DNA of 64,000 nt, taken from the NCBI GenBank assembly GCA_905221615.1, contig CAJNDT010004535.1, forward strand, positions 437,994 to 501,993, written 5' to 3'. Shown one piece after another: positions 36,530-49,000 of this stretch (the stretch's first letter is position 1; every line of letters begins with the position of its first letter). The notes under the pieces were generated by a model. The model was given only the letters and a program-made list of their open reading frames with translations, did no database searches and was not told the origin of the DNA. A program made the translations under genes and the position numbers. This DNA is from Symbiodinium sp. CCMP2592. Lineage: Eukaryota; Sar; Dinophyceae; Suessiales; Symbiodiniaceae.

Positions 36530-37490
36530 AAAAGGGTGAAGCTCGCAACTTGGACAGTGCCAGTATTGCTAGTGCGGCGGAATTTGGCGGCAATGCGTGC
36601 CATGAAACAGCTCACTCTGGACACGAGGTTTTTGCGGGTGAGTAGTTTTCCCGGAACATTCCATGTAGACATGACATACTCCCTGAAAGCGGCAGGTGTT
36701 GGAGGGTTCATGCGAGCATTTTTGGGCAGCCTCGGGCGAATCTTTTCTTCGCTTGGCTTCGCGAGCCCCCTCCGTTTTCAGGTTACAGGTCGTTGAAAGC
36801 TCACAACTCGTTTGAGATTCTAGTGGAGCTTTTGCAGACGGCCGGAAAATGGAGGAGGTGCAGGCAGTGCGCTAGAATGGTACACTACATCGGCTGCGAT
36901 GTTGCTTGGTTAGAAGCGGCTCTTTCCGGTGGTGCAACAGTAAGTTTCAACAACACGCTGCTTTACAATGCCCTGTGTGGCGGCTTTTGATTCCATGACG
37001 GTTGGTTGATGCACTTGAGCACTGCTGGGCTGCTGCCATTGTCGGCAGTAGACAAGACGATAGAACAAATTTCTTATTTCTTGCGATAGCACGTGCAGCA
37101 GAGGCGACAAACAACGGCGTGCTGGTTCTTCAACATCTGAAGACGCTTCCCAACTCTGTGCCCAAAAGTGCTTCAGGCACTCCACTATATTCCGCCGCAG
37201 GAAGCCTACTTGGAAGCCGTTTCTTGCAGCTAGTGAGTACATATGGCTGTCTAGACTCTAGACGGTAAGTGTGTAGGCTCTCTATGCTCCGCCTCAGGCT
37301 TGAGCTCCGGGTGGAAGCGCCGCAGGCCGTGGCACGAAGTGGAGTTGCCTTACATGTTAAAGATTCCAGTCTGTTGGGTATGTTGAGTTTGCGTCTTGCC
37401 ATGCAGCTTGTCTGTTGCCACTGCTGCGGCTCCGACAGCCTGATGACTGTTCCGTCCTTCTTCTGCTTTAGCCGGATTTTCACATGAGGG
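36530..37490 (+). other. Cluster of exon-like stretches, unrecognised
   Basis: Protein-like pieces on the + strand include GGFMRAFLGSLGRIFSSLGF (about 36690-36780), FEILVELLQTAGKW with a following Cys/Arg-rich stretch (about 36810-36900), and ARAAEATNNGVLVLQHLKTL (about 37090-37150) with a GTGAG donor near 37234. The helical, Ala/Leu-rich style could be a helical-repeat protein, but I cannot confirm this. Confidence 0.25.
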
Positions 37491-38424
37491 ATGCCACGTT
37501 TGATTTGCTTATTCCATGCGTCCAGTTCTTGGGTAATCTCAGGGTCAAAGGACCGTCCCTGAAAAGTGGGCTGTCAGCAGATCCTTCACGTGTCCTGTAA
37601 CCAGACTATGCTGTTGATTCTTTTGCGGTGAAGGTGGAGATGGTGGAGATGATGGTGTTGACGACGATGGTGCCAGAGCGATGGCGATCTTCACACAGTG
37701 GTACCTCTCACCTGTGAAGAAATTTGCGAGACATCGGTCAGGACAACCTGGAGCCTGTGCAGACCCAGGCCAAGCCCTGATTTTGGAACTCGTGCTGCTC
37801 GTAGTCTGCCAAAGACCCTGAGATCACTCGATTCTCCCAACCAGTCCTCAGAGACCGCCCTGTTGCCTTCAAGGCGAAGCGCAAGCCCTCCAAGCCGGGC
37901 GCCGATTTGCATGTCGCTGCTTCTTGGAGCTTTGGTGCAGAGACGCCGAGCACATGAGTTCTTCTTACGACCGGAGCGATCATCATCTTGCAGCCCTGGG
38001 GTAAGCAGAAAGAAATGTTGTTCTTGTTTCTCGGGTGACTGCCGAAGTAGACATGGCTGGGCCGAAACAAGATCGAGCATGATTAGATTGGACATGAGGC
38101 AGCCAAAGAAGGGCGCCAAGGACCTGTGATCCGTGGGCGTAGTAAGTTCAGGAACAGCCCATGTTGAATTGTGCGGCCCTTTCGCGGTGCGTGACTGAAG
38201 CGAGAGCAACGCATAGATTCTTTGGGAAACAGTATGAAAAGACCGTGGGGCATTGACCAGGACAAGAAGCAGCTGCAGCGCCCTGGTTCGAAGGTGCAAC
38301 AACCTTTGAAACGCTTACATAACAAGAAGTCTCGTCGTCTCGTCAAGCCTTGGGCAGGAGAAGCCGACCTCGCCCAGTTCCCGGGGTTCCACTCCGCCGG
38401 GACAGGCATCTGGTACTTCTCGAG

Positions 38425-38975
38425 TTGGACGTGAAAGAGAACGCGGCGGAAGAGCATGTCAAAGCAGGTAAAGCAAGTCCTTCTGGCTCTTGCAAGCTCG
38501 TGTCCCAGGCCAAGCGAGGGTCCATCGCCTCGTCACAGGCGGGGCCAGACTGGATGGAGGTTTTGGGCTCTGTCGCCTTTCGCTGTGCTGCCAGTTTGAT
38601 GCTAGACCGTAGACTATGATGACCGTGCGACCGTCATGCCTTGCGAGGGCAAGAGAGGATCTGTCACATCTTCTCAGGCCGCGGATGTTTTCAGTGATTC
38701 TATGCAGGGGCCATTGCCATTGAGGTCCGTGCTGTTTCTGTACGTGTTTCCGTGCCCGGCTCAGGGCAAGCGCGGCTCTTTGACCTCCCAGGCCCTGGCA
38801 GCCTTTGCTTGGGGAAGGGGGATCTCGTCGCTTCTCGCAGGGCAAGCGCCTGTCTGCTGCTTCGTCTCAAAACCTTGAGGCCGGTCGCAGCTCTGTTTCG
38901 ACCACGTTCCGTGCTGGCATGTGGAGGGAGGGCGGAGGCAAAGAGGACCAAGGCAAAAGCACCAGTGTAGTGTAA
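38425..38975 (+). CDS. 3' end of an unrecognised gene with duplicated decapeptide mini-exons
   Basis: The frame LDVKENAAEEHVKA (from about 38425) runs into AKRGSIASSQ, ending at a GC donor after 38538. Next come GKRGSVTSSQ (38648-38677, GC donor), GKRGSLTSQ (38765-38791, GC donor) and GKRLSAASSQNLEAGRS (38841 on), which ends in TAA at 38973-38975. Each unit starts right after an AG (GAG, CAG or CAG) and the first three end in CAG|GC. Arg, Gly and Ser codons differ between units (AGA/CGC/CGA, GGA/GGC/GGG, TCT/TCC) while the residues stay the same. Selection therefore acts on this frame. The K-R-G-S pattern would suit basic-directed kinase phosphorylation (inference). The 45 bp between AEEHVKA and AKRGS are open in frame and may be exon. 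The upstream part of the gene is unknown. Confidence 0.6.
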
Positions 38976-40098
38976 GCTGACTACACTACACTAGCGCACT
39001 ACACCAGCAAGAGGAAAGCATGGTACAATTCCGAGCCGAGTTGGGGTAGGCCCTCTCAGCCCGTATATTCCACTGCAAGCTAGCAAAAGCAGAGCCGGCA
39101 GGAGAGCAGGAGGAGGGTGGGAGTAAGCAGGTTGTGTCTTGTGCTGCCCTGTTCGATTCGATTGGAAACTTGAGCACCCCGACACCCAGTGGAGCCCAAC
39201 GGGTCAGCTAGGAGCGCACAGCTCTAGCATTACAACCTGAAACCGTTGGAGCACAGAGTTGTAAATGAAGACACAACACATTGCAGGAAGGAGCAGACCA
39301 CGAGAAGCTGGCAGGAGCGAAATAAAGTCAAGTTGCTGTTCAAAACTTGCAGCACTGTGCAGGGAAAGCCGACGACTCCCTCCAGGGCCTCCAGCAAATC
39401 AAAGGCTGGTCAAGATGTAGACTGTTGAATCTGCAGCTGGCGGAACTTGCGGCATGCAGACACATGATGCCTTCCCACATCATTGGGCTGTGTAAGAAGC
39501 GGGTGTCGTCAGTTTGTGATGCATTGTCATTCGCCTCCAGAATCAAGTGTCTGCTTCGAGCCATCTACACCATGAGCTAGCCGCATGGGCATATCGAGCT
39601 GTCGGAAGGAGAAACCTGGATCTCAATCCGCCTCCAAGGATCCGGACACTGAGAAACACGTTGCTTCAGCTTCTTCACTGGTGTCGAAAAACTGACACAA
39701 CTGGCCGACTTGAGTTAGTTCATTCGGAAGAGACACCGTCAGTTCTTGTGACAAGCATTCCCTCATTGCAGCTTTACTCTGCTGTAGGATGCTGCAGACA
39801 TAGCAGAGGACCCGGAGTTGCTGTCTGCGACCGACGCTGCTGCATGCTATGTGAGACAGGATGGCAAACATAATAGCCCTTCAGAGCCTCGACGGCTTTG
39901 ATCACGAGCGAATGCTTTACCGACAGCTCCTTGCAGATGCAGCGTCAGGAATTGTTTCCAGACGCACCTTCCGAACAAGAGCAGATGCCTGTTGCGACCT
40001 GAGCTGCAGTAGACAGTGAATCCGATGGTTACAGAATGCGGTTGCGTCGACGACTCTCGCAGTCACGGTGCAGCCGGGTGCCTCACTTCAGTTCGCAG

Positions 40099-40892
40099 GC
40101 TGAGGAGGGAGAGGATGGAGCGGGCAATCCAGCTGCGGAGGCCCCGCTTTGGACCAAGGCCAAAAGGGACCCTTGAAAATTTGAGGGAGATTGAAACCAG
40201 GACCTGGAGCCGGGCCTCACCGATGAAGACGAGGAAGACGGCGGGGAGCTCAAAAGGCAGCCCGGGCTGGTTTGGACTCGCTATGAAACCGAAGGTCCGA
40301 CCCGGCCACCGCTGCCGGAGGACGATCCGCTCGGCTCGCGCTTCGCGCTGGGGCAACATGACAATTTCAGGTGGAGCGTTCGGGGTTCTTTGCAGCTTGC
40401 CGACAGCGGTGGGCCTTTAGAAGCAAGCTAAGGACCAAGGACCTCTACATACGGACACGGAGTAGAGGATTTGCATGGCATGTCCGAATGCATAAGCTGG
40501 TTGACCTACGAAGAGCAGAGGATGTTGCTGGGGTTGTCAGCTATTGGCTGTCGATCGAAGTGAGTACCACGGCTTTGGCAGCAGAATAGGCTGCCAGATG
40601 CTAAAGGCTCATGATCGAGCCTCCGTGCCTCTGCTCGGCGACTGCTTCGCGAAACACTGCCAGCTTTTGCTGATGCTTGACTCATACAATCATGCAGGCC
40701 CACAGTTATTTGCTTTGCCATGTAGCGACGGGACAGGAGGCTTGCTCTGTGGAGATGGCATGCCACTGCTTGGCCTCCGACGTCCCCTTTGCCTGCTGTC
40801 AGCCTGCAAAGCTGGAGGACATGGGCCACCGGGCTGGCTTTCAAGCTGTCCGTACCTCACAATTGAAGCGGAATCTGAAGCGCTTAGGCTGA
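40099..40892 (+). CDS. Unrecognised four-exon gene fragment with very short introns
   Basis: Exons: 40099-40158 (AEEGEDGAGNPAAEAPLWTK; GC donor), 40201-40370 (LEPGLTDEDEEDGGELK, then WTRYETEGPTRPPLPEDD; GT donor, phase 2), 40421-40560 (TKDLYIRTRSRGFAWHVRMH, then DVAGVVSYWLSIE; donor GTGAGT) and about 40701-40892 (AHSYLLCHVATGQEA, then SDVPFACCQPAKLEDMGHRA; TGA). The first two introns would be only 42 and 50 bp. Acidic N-terminal linkers pass into an Arg-rich, aromatic domain that I do not recognise. An upstream piece at about 39890-40010 (FDHERMLYRQLLADAASGIV) may belong to it. Only about 30 bp separate the stop from the next exon, so this may be one gene with the ankyrin exons. Confidence 0.5.
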
Positions 40893-40920
40893 TAGGCTGA
40901 GTCGCTTATAGGGGGTGTCA

Positions 40921-42700
40921 AGGTCTCTGATGGCCGCCTGGAAGACGCAATGGTCCTTGCTTCTCTTCCGCTGTGGCCCTTCACGAATGAGCTCGCGGGA
41001 GCCTTGGAAAGTATGCTTTGAGTAGCGCACAAAGAGACCCTGGACCGCCAAGAATTCTCGTGGCTGGACGCTGCTCCATGTAGCAGCACATGGAGGCTTC
41101 GAGGATCCCTGCTGCGCACAGCTGGTGTAGATTGCAGGATGGGCATGGACAGACTTTTTGGTATGGTTTCGGCACTTACCCAGTGTAGCATTGCCGACAA
41201 GCATAATTTGCGTGGTCCCAGAATGTATATAGCGTCCGCAGTGGGAAACGCAGCAAAGCTGACCATCATGTGCAGGAGCTGTGCGCTGCCCTGTGCCGCA
41301 GAAAGGACTTCCTGTGCATAGACATGCCGGACAAGGCCTTGCGGGGGCGGGCGCATTCCAGCAGGAAGTCAGACAGCCGGAAGCAGCGAGGGTGCAGTCT
41401 GCAGCTCCAGGTGTTGCGGTAGTCGACATGTCAGCACTTCTCGGCACAGGAGTTTTGGGCTACGCCCCTTCATCTTGCAGCAGGCAAGAGGCGCTGGACA
41501 CTCGGACTCCGAAGCTTTCCGCTTCGCCCCTACCCCAAATCGCTGAGCAGATATGAGATATATCATGTCGACGGAAGGGTCCGTCTTGGCATCTGTGTCT
41601 TTGTTATAGCTCCAATCTCTGGCGAGGCCCAGAATGCTGCAATGCGATCGTGCAAAGCGGCCGTTGTACGAAGGCGTGGAAGCCGAGCTGAAAAGCCTAA
41701 CACGCCAGCTCGGTCACACGCCCCGCAGTTTCGGCAGAGAGGTTTGCTTACATCGTGGAAACCGGAAAAGGAGGCATGAAAGCTGAAAGTATCGATAGTT
41801 TCGTGCAGTGTCCGCATAGGTGAACGCGACGGACCTCAATGGACAGACGCCACTCCACCTCGCGGCACTGCGTGGAGACGAATCGCCGGGGGCCGCAGTA
41901 GGACTTTGTGTGCCTTCGCATCTGTGTCTCGCAAGACGGTACGTTGAAAGTTCAGATCGGAATCTGCAAAGGAGTCGTGTTCCACCTTGATCGAGCAACT
42001 TCAGGAAAGAGGTAGTGATGGCTTTGCCGAGAAGATTTATGTGATGGCCGTGTGGCTGCTGAGCAACGAGGTCCTACATGGCGATTGCAGCACATCCTGA
42101 CTGTGATCCCATGCTGCCAGACAAGCACGGCAGGTGCCATGCCCGCAGCAACATACTGTTGGAAGCAGCAAACATCTGTAAGCATCTCACAGACGTAGCA
42201 GATGCCTGTCAGGAATGCGAAGTGAGCGCATGTACGTCGTACGTACTGTAAGTCTGATAAGCCATGACATGCTTGCAGTTGCCACTGAGACTCTTGTGGT
42301 AGAAGGGGAGAGCATCGGATCCGGTCCTCACCAAGAATTGCTTGTTGAGATGCTGCAACGCACAAGCCAGCACCGCAGGGCAGTATTCTTTGTCTCGGCA
42401 TCACGGCTTGGCTTGGGCATTTGCTTTGAATCACAGACAGGTCTCCTTGCGAGTATGCAGCTGCACGGGGTCTGAAGGCAGGCTGAACCCTGATCATGCA
42501 TGCTGCTTGAGTTGTGTTGACGTCCGTCTGCTTGGATGTTGGAAAAGCCTTCCCGTAGTTTTGTTCGTGCAAGGTGGACTGCGCAGTTCCAGGAGAGGGC
42601 TGTTGACACAATTACCAAAGCTCGTGAGCCCGTTGTAGAGATTACAGAGCAGCACGGCGTTCAACTTGACTTGCCAGGATTCGACGGGATTGATCTTTAG
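40921..42700 (+). CDS. Ankyrin-repeat protein gene, partial exon chain
   Basis: Pieces: about 40921-41010 (VSDGRLEDAMVLASLPLWPF), about 41031-41120 with an ankyrin consensus (NSRGWTLLHVAAHGGFE), about 41255-41412 (HHVQELCAALCRRKDFLCID), 41820-~41875 with a second ankyrin unit (DLNGQTPLHLAALRGDE) and about 42577-42700 (FQERAVDTITKAREPVVEI, ending in TAG). The two 'G.TpLH.AA..G' turns are diagnostic of ankyrin repeats, which mediate protein-protein contacts. Exon links between the pieces are not proved, and other units may be hidden. Confidence 0.55.
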
Positions 42701-43569
42701 GCATCTCTAGGCTACGGCTTCTTTCTGCCTGATCGATGAAGGAGACCTCCCAAATTCCTGAGCAATATAACGTTGAACACTTGTTGTTGTCGAAGACCAT
42801 GTGAAGGCAGAAAGAAGTGACTGAATTCGAGTTTCGTGCACCTTAGCAAGACCAGGCCTGATTGAGCTCGTCGTTGTGACAAATGGTTTTGATCGTCGAA
42901 GCCGAACTCTGCTTCAAAACACAAGAGCCAGAGCTCCTTCTCGGTGGGCAGTGTTCTTCCCTGACGGAGCAGCCTGAAGTAGGGCGCTCGCAAGAGAGCC
43001 TGACCGGTTTGCAGCATCAGGTAGATTTCTGATCGTACTTCCTGTCATCGACAGGTCAGAGCTCTCTTATGTTAATGACTCGCCAGTGAGGGGTCCAGCT
43101 ACCATCTGCCAAAACACAGCAGGGACCCAAGTAGTTGCAGTCTGCGGACCCCGATCATGGCTGATGAGCAGCTGTCAGCTAATGCTTCAGCAGTGATCCG
43201 ACCTTTCATCTTTCGACGGCGAAGACGACGTGCTATCCAGAACCCGCTGCAGGTCGGGAACTGCCTGTAATGTCTTCAGGTGTGTGAGGAGTGGGCGGGT
43301 GCTGTTTATGCTCTGCAGCTGATTCTTAAACAAGTGCCACGACATGACATCAGCGAAAGTCATCTGTACTTACCACTCCACTGTCGACGAGAGCCACACA
43401 GAAAAGGGCTCTGCCGGGCCCTTCCTTGATCGTCCGAAAAACCCCAAGGCGTGTTATGAAGAAGGTCCTTCAAGGATGTTTTTTTCGGGTAGTGGGAGGC
43501 CCGGCTGAAGCCTGATAGCTTGATAGCTGCAGTGCCGTGTAGGCCCAGCGCCCATGGCCGTGGGGAAGC

Positions 43570-46440
43570 CATGGAGGATCCGCTCTTCTTCACGGTGACC
43601 TCTAGCGAGGATCCTGAGAGCCCGCTCCATTTTCAGCTGGGCCACTCGGGCGCAGAAGCTTTCGGCCACCGGTCTCCTCTGATCACCCCAAGGCAGCTGC
43701 AGTCCCTTACTTACTCCCTGCAGGCCCTGACGAGAGAGCTTGTTGGAAGGAAATGAGGAGATGTCTCCGTCTTGGACATGTCTGAAAACATTCGATGTCG
43801 TGTGACAGTGTCCGTTGGGAGCTAGACACAGCTGGTTGTCTCCCGGAATATGCAAGCAGAGGCTGAGGCAAGCTTCCGTCCCACAAACACCCTGCAGATT
43901 TCTAAGGCAAGGCAGATGACCCGCTGAAGGTCGGGAGGAACAAAAAGAGTGACCCGGCCTCACTCCAGATTCGCAGGCTGCTGCACATAGCTGGCCTTTG
44001 CATGATAGTACTCAGCTATACTGCAGCGTCCCGCAACAGGGCCTGTCACTTTCTGACTCCCGGAGCTCTTCTTAGAGCAGTGCAGCTCGAGGCGGGATCG
44101 TGGTGAACCAGCCAGGGGTCTCTTGGGTTCACCTGGAGATCAAACTATCGCGCCTTGGCTTGCAAGTCGTGCTGCCCAAAAGGCAACGGGGTTTTGAGCC
44201 TGCGGTCCTCACCTACCTGAAGGAAGGTGGCTTCTCGATCTACCCACCCCCTTGCCGCAGTCAAGAGTGCCGAGTTCTCCCAGTTCGAGGGGAGCCAAGA
44301 AGGTACTGCGAGATTCCAGAAGTTGAGTCCCCAGCCGCCACCCATGCAAGCAGACAAATCGATCGGCTCGGAGTCTCGCTAGGTTTGTGGCTGCAGTACA
44401 TCACCGGTGTTCTTGCTTGGGCTTGTGTCGCTCTTGTGTCCGATGAGAGCTCGTGGAAATCTAGAGCAGAGACATTGTGGGCTAAAGGGTCATGCCATGC
44501 ATCGTAGTTGCTCGCAACAGGCAGCAAATCTTACGCACGTGTTGTTTCTTTTCCGCATGTGCGTGTTCTACTCGAGGATTGTTCCACGAGGGTCCAGGGG
44601 GGGGGCATGTGTGTGCTTCGGCAGGGAAGGGTTCTGCATCAGGAGAAAAAACTTAGCGGTTTATCTGCGTATACTGCCGTGTAGCTTCCCTGATCTAGTC
44701 TTCCGAAGTGCTCACAGCATCCGAGGAAACCGTGCCATGCTAGGACGATAGTTATGCCCATCTGCTGGCCCAATTTTGTTCTGGGTGACAAGCATCCATG
44801 CTACAGATCCAAGGCCGGGTGCAGATGGCCTTTGCCTGCGCGACGTCTCCACGAATGGCGTGGGGTTGCGCAGGAGGGGGGCTGCTCTGCAGAAGGTGGG
44901 GCATGCAAGTCTTGACAGCCATCGCCATGCACTACTAGTAGGGCTCCGACCAAGAACCTTGCGGAATCTCCGTCACATCTGTAAGAAGTTCCGAAACACC
45001 ACTGAGTGCCACAGGTTGAGAAGGAAGTGGACACTGAGCAACTCGGGATTGCATTTCAGATCCTCTGCTGTTCAGAAGCTGACATGCCTCGTTGCGCGGC
45101 CGCCCTCTCAGCCTGCCTTCGGGCACCGTGGTCGTCCTTCCGTTCCGCGTGCGGCCTGCTCCTGGGCAGACTGAAGCGCCAGGACCCCAGCGCAGGAGAA
45201 GTTCGTGAAGTTAAGGATTCCATACCTGGGTTGTCTGCCAGCGCACCGGGCACAACTGTAGCTGTTGTTGGCTTCAACGAGCATTTCTTAGCCCTCACTC
45301 GCTGAGCGTGGGCGGAAGCTATCTTTTGTCTGCTGAGGTCTTCGCAGACCTCTTTGACATTCAGCATCGACGGGGAAGACTCGCTCTCACCCTCGAGCGA
45401 ACTCACTGAGTCGGAGGACAGCGGATTCGGCGTGTTGCAGTATGGCTCAGCTGTTGATCAAGAACCGGGCGTTCACATCACCACACTTTACAGCGATTCC
45501 AGCAAAGCTCGGCTAAAGAGAACGCGTCCAGCAATTAAGCATAAGTCAAGAAGCCGCGGTGCTTTGTCGAAGTGGGCATGTGCGTGTGGCTCCGCACACC
45601 CTGATCTGACCCAAAGGACCCCGATGCAGTGGCCGCCGACGCAGAACTCAACCCTCAGGCCATGGAGCCGTGCTTGCGGCCGAGACCACGTGCGCTGTGT
45701 GGGATGCTGCGCAGCATCATGTCCCTGTGACAGGAGGAGAACGGGAAGGGCCTGAAGGCAAGAACTCAAAGACGCAGGAGAGGTCTGTCGCCCGTTCACC
45801 CATTCGCCTCAGGCGAGGGGCAAGCGGAAAAAAGAGAAGGACAAGCACACAAAGGACACCTGGAAGTATCAATGTACGCGTCATGATGGTTTGCCCTGCC
45901 GCCCGGACACGTGCAGGACAAAAAAAGGAAAACAAAACATGACGCTTGCATATGTTATGACCCCGTTCCTCTATCCAAAGTCTTCACCTTCTGGCATTCT
46001 TTGCGCAGAATTATCGAGGGCAAACTTGCAACACTCACTCACTGAGGAGTTTTCAACAGGACAGTTTGTCCGCGTGGCAACGTGGCTGCAATGTCGGATT
46101 TCCAAACGATGTCGGTAATGCAGATAGCCGCAGCCCATGGCTACGCTGACTAGCCGCGGCCATCGATTGTAGTAAGGTCGGTTTGAAGGCCAAGGGCGAG
46201 CTGAATGGCAAAGTGGGCCTATTGGTGGAATGGGACGAGGCCAGGCACCAAGGTGCTGCAATGTTGGTGCTCTGGGAGCGACGAATTTTCGTCCGAAGGC
46301 AAAAGGCTACTGGAAAGTCCGGATGGAAGATGGTTCTGGCAAGGCTTTTCGTTCAGAGCTTCTTTCGCATTTAGCCGTTTCGTGGAACTTCTCGTTTCGA
46401 CGTGGTAGTCTGGATGAGATCTCTGCCTGCACCGTGGAAG
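43570..46440 (+). CDS. FHA-domain-like protein gene, partial exon chain
   Basis: A probable first exon (43570-~43745) starts MEDPLFFTVTSSEDPESPL. About 44096-44160 reads NQPGVSWVHLEIKL, resembling the FHA 'vSr.Hl.I' strand, and about 44815-44895 reads DGLCLRDVSTNGVGLRRRG, matching the FHA 'L.DlStNGt.vng' strand. Together they suggest a phosphothreonine-binding FHA domain, although the canonical GRS segment was not found. Downstream are acidic/Ser-rich (about 45358-45440, DGEDSLSPSSELTESEDSG) and Lys/Arg-rich pieces (about 45820-45880, KRKKEKDKHTKDTWKYQ). Two exons at about 46185-46250 (ELNGKVGLLVEWDE) and 46309-46370 (YWKVRMEDGSGKAFRSELL) look like a small beta-barrel domain. Whether all belong to one gene is unknown. 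Confidence 0.4.
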
Positions 46441-46536
46441 TTCCGGAAGTGCTGTAAGCCGTGAACGCAGTAGTGACTCAGTAGTTCCTGTGCCTCCTTG
46501 CGCACTTCTAGCGTAATCTGCTGCATCTCAATTTAG

Positions 46537-49000
46537 GTAAACCTGGAGCCCCACGTGGTGCCGCCACCCGCCCCTGCAGCGGGCTCGAAAGCGGCAAGTG
46601 TCTTGGCGAAGCCTGGGCTGCGGCTGGGAGTTGATCGTTTCATGAGACAGAGAAACCTAAACCCTAAAACACGGCAGAGCTCTTTGTTGGTCTGTTGCCT
46701 TGGCAGGCACTGTGCCACCACCACCTCCGGACGAGCCAGCTCCAAAGGAGCAAAGCCAGGCTGACGAGAAGATTGCAGTCCGAGTGTGCAGATGGAGATG
46801 GGTTTGGCCATTGTAGACTATACTTCTCCATGAGGCAGGAGAGGAGAGATAGGCCTCAGTAGAGACGCAGCCTCTGGGATCGATTCGTTTGGCTCGTACA
46901 AGTATCAGCTTCAGACGTAAAGGTACGGTAAAGTGGGCCAGCCTAGGTGCCACCCCCGCCGCCTGCAGCGGAGGAGGAAGCGGCCAAGGCTGCTTGCGGC
47001 CCTTGCGCTCTCGAAGCTGTTTTTGAAGATGCTTCAATTCTAGGTTCTGCCGTTGCCACCTCCGCCTGCGGCGCATGCCGCCTGGATCTGCACGAGCTCC
47101 CACTTTCCAGCAGAGACACAGTGTCTTGACCGGAGAGCCAGTTGAAGGTCAAGAGAGCAGCGCGTCCGCCCGCATCTTTGCCGGGAGCACCGCTCGGGCC
47201 TTACCCGCTGGCATGTGAGAAGTCCAGCAGTCCATCATGGTCTTTGCTTTCATTTCGATGAGATATCGCCGCAACACGAGGGCTGCGCTTCCTGCCGCCC
47301 CCATGTCTTTGGCCATGCCGCTGTCGGCCCTGCCCATGACGCTGCCCACAATGATGTGCCCTTGACAGCATTCGTCAACATTCAGCTGCAGTGGTTCCGC
47401 CCCCGCCAGCAATGGACGTGACACTGGCGTTAGACTGAAGCGAGGCTTACATGCGAGAGATCTTTTGCAGCTGCTTACAGCGAGGAACCAAAAGAGCACC
47501 CAAACATAAATTACGGGTGGGAGACCCCTACCTTCATGCCTTCCTGAAGGAGAGGATTATGAGATTTCCCAACCTTCTGGCTTTTGTTTAGGCTGCCTTT
47601 TTGGGTCGCTAGACAAGGCCAGCTGTTTGGAGTCTGGAAGCGTTCGGCTCTCAGGCCTTTGGCGGGGCTGCCGATGGGAATGCCCGTGATGCCTCCGGGG
47701 CTCCCTCTGATAGGCCTTGCACAGCATGTTCGGTCGCAGTAACAGGTTCTTGTATCTCGATGACCGTCGTTGGCTGCAGTCGTATTCGGCAACATGGAGT
47801 CGGTACCTTTGTGGCCAGGAATGCCCCCTGGCATGCCGACGGTGGTGCCTATGTCAATGCCGCCGCCTGTCTTGCCCAAGAGGTGAGTGCCTTGCACTTC
47901 CCTTCCTTGCCTCGGGCCCCGAATTGGTGCGGTTTCATCGTGAAATTATATCGAGCACATTCAGCCCAGCACTCGACGCACGAATTCTACGTCGAAGCTG
48001 CATCAAGCTCCAGGGTCCAGGCATAGCTTCAGGTGGCAGCAATTCTCGCTAACGTCTGTCAAAACAGAAGACATCCACGGGGAGAGCTCAGTGCAGTGGT
48101 TCAGATCCATGCATGTGGTGGACTCAGACGCTCATGCCGCATGCCATTCCGCCGAAAGGCTTCAAGCCCATGAAAGGCAGGAGGTGGCTCCTCAGCTAAT
48201 ATCGGAAGACGTCGAGGGTCGGGAGGACCAAGCCTCTCTCTCCAGCACGCAGTTCCGACGTCAACTCTCAGAGACTTCAGCAACGAGGGCCTGTCCAGAC
48301 GGGGCCGCATGCAGTAGCCGTGTTCAGCGGCTTCGCACGCAATGGTCTCGCAGGCCGGCCATGCAGAGCCTGATGTAAGGACGAATGTGTAACAGATCCA
48401 GCTTTTGATGCCGGTCTCCGGCAGGTTATCCTCTCGTGGCTATGCCTGGCAGCGGCTTCAGATGGTTTTAGACTCTCTTGTCAATGGCCTGCCGGATTCA
48501 TCCGGCTGTTAGGTCGCGCTGACGCAGGCCATGGTCGAGATCATCCAGGACAGAGTAGGCATTTGCGTCCGGTCCAGTCCAGTCCTCATCTGCGAAGGAC
48601 CCGACGGTTTGGATCAAAAGTGCTGCCGGGGCCAGCTGTGAGACTACTTGCCAGGCAGGGCCCTGGCGAGAGTCTCTGCCAGCACTCTACCCTTCAAACC
48701 CAACTCTCAAAGAGATCCGAGCCCCGTTTGTCGCCAGGCAAGAGGCGGATGCAAGGAAGATGCTTGGCCGACAGGTGCTCAGCGGCCATGTTCGCAGCTA
48801 CGGGAACGCGAGTTCAGGAAGAGGGATGTTCACTTGCGAAGTGGCCAAGGGCGACTTTGGAGGAGTTCCAGGAGATCCTTGATGAGTCTGGCTTGAAGTG
48901 TGCCAGATCCTTGCCTGACAGCACAGCTCCGAATATTCCGAAGTGGCTTTGTGCAGGTCAGCATACAGCAGGGCGGCGCCAAGTACGACCCAAGCACTGA
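46537..49000 (+). CDS. Pro/Met-rich protein gene, multi-exon, possibly RNA-processing
   Basis: Predicted exons: 46537-46605 (NLEPHVVPPPAPAAGSK; GC donor), 46707-46759 (TVPPPPPDEPAPKEQSQ; GC donor), 46947-~46988 (VPPPPPAAEEEAAK), 47044-~47085 (VLPLPPPPAAHAAW), about 47280-47368 (PMSLAMPLSALPMTLPTMM), about 47654-47712 (LPMGMPVMPPGLPL), 47780-47882 (PGMPPGMPTVVPMSMPPP; perfect GTGAGT donor), about 48130-48175 (MPHAIPPKGFKPMKG), 48683-48774 (NPTLKEIRAPFVARQEADAR; GT donor) and about 48959-49005 (SIQQGGAKYDPSTDG). Every exon follows an AG. Low-complexity Pro/Met/Gly tails of this kind are common in spliceosomal and polyadenylation proteins, but no domain proves that here. Confidence 0.45.

Noticed and set aside
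37691-38302. 203-codon - strand frame
   Set aside because: Overlaps equally open + strand frames, has no recognisable motif and lies between + strand exons.
40884-41447. 187-codon - strand frame
   Set aside because: Antisense to exons with ankyrin consensus on the + strand.
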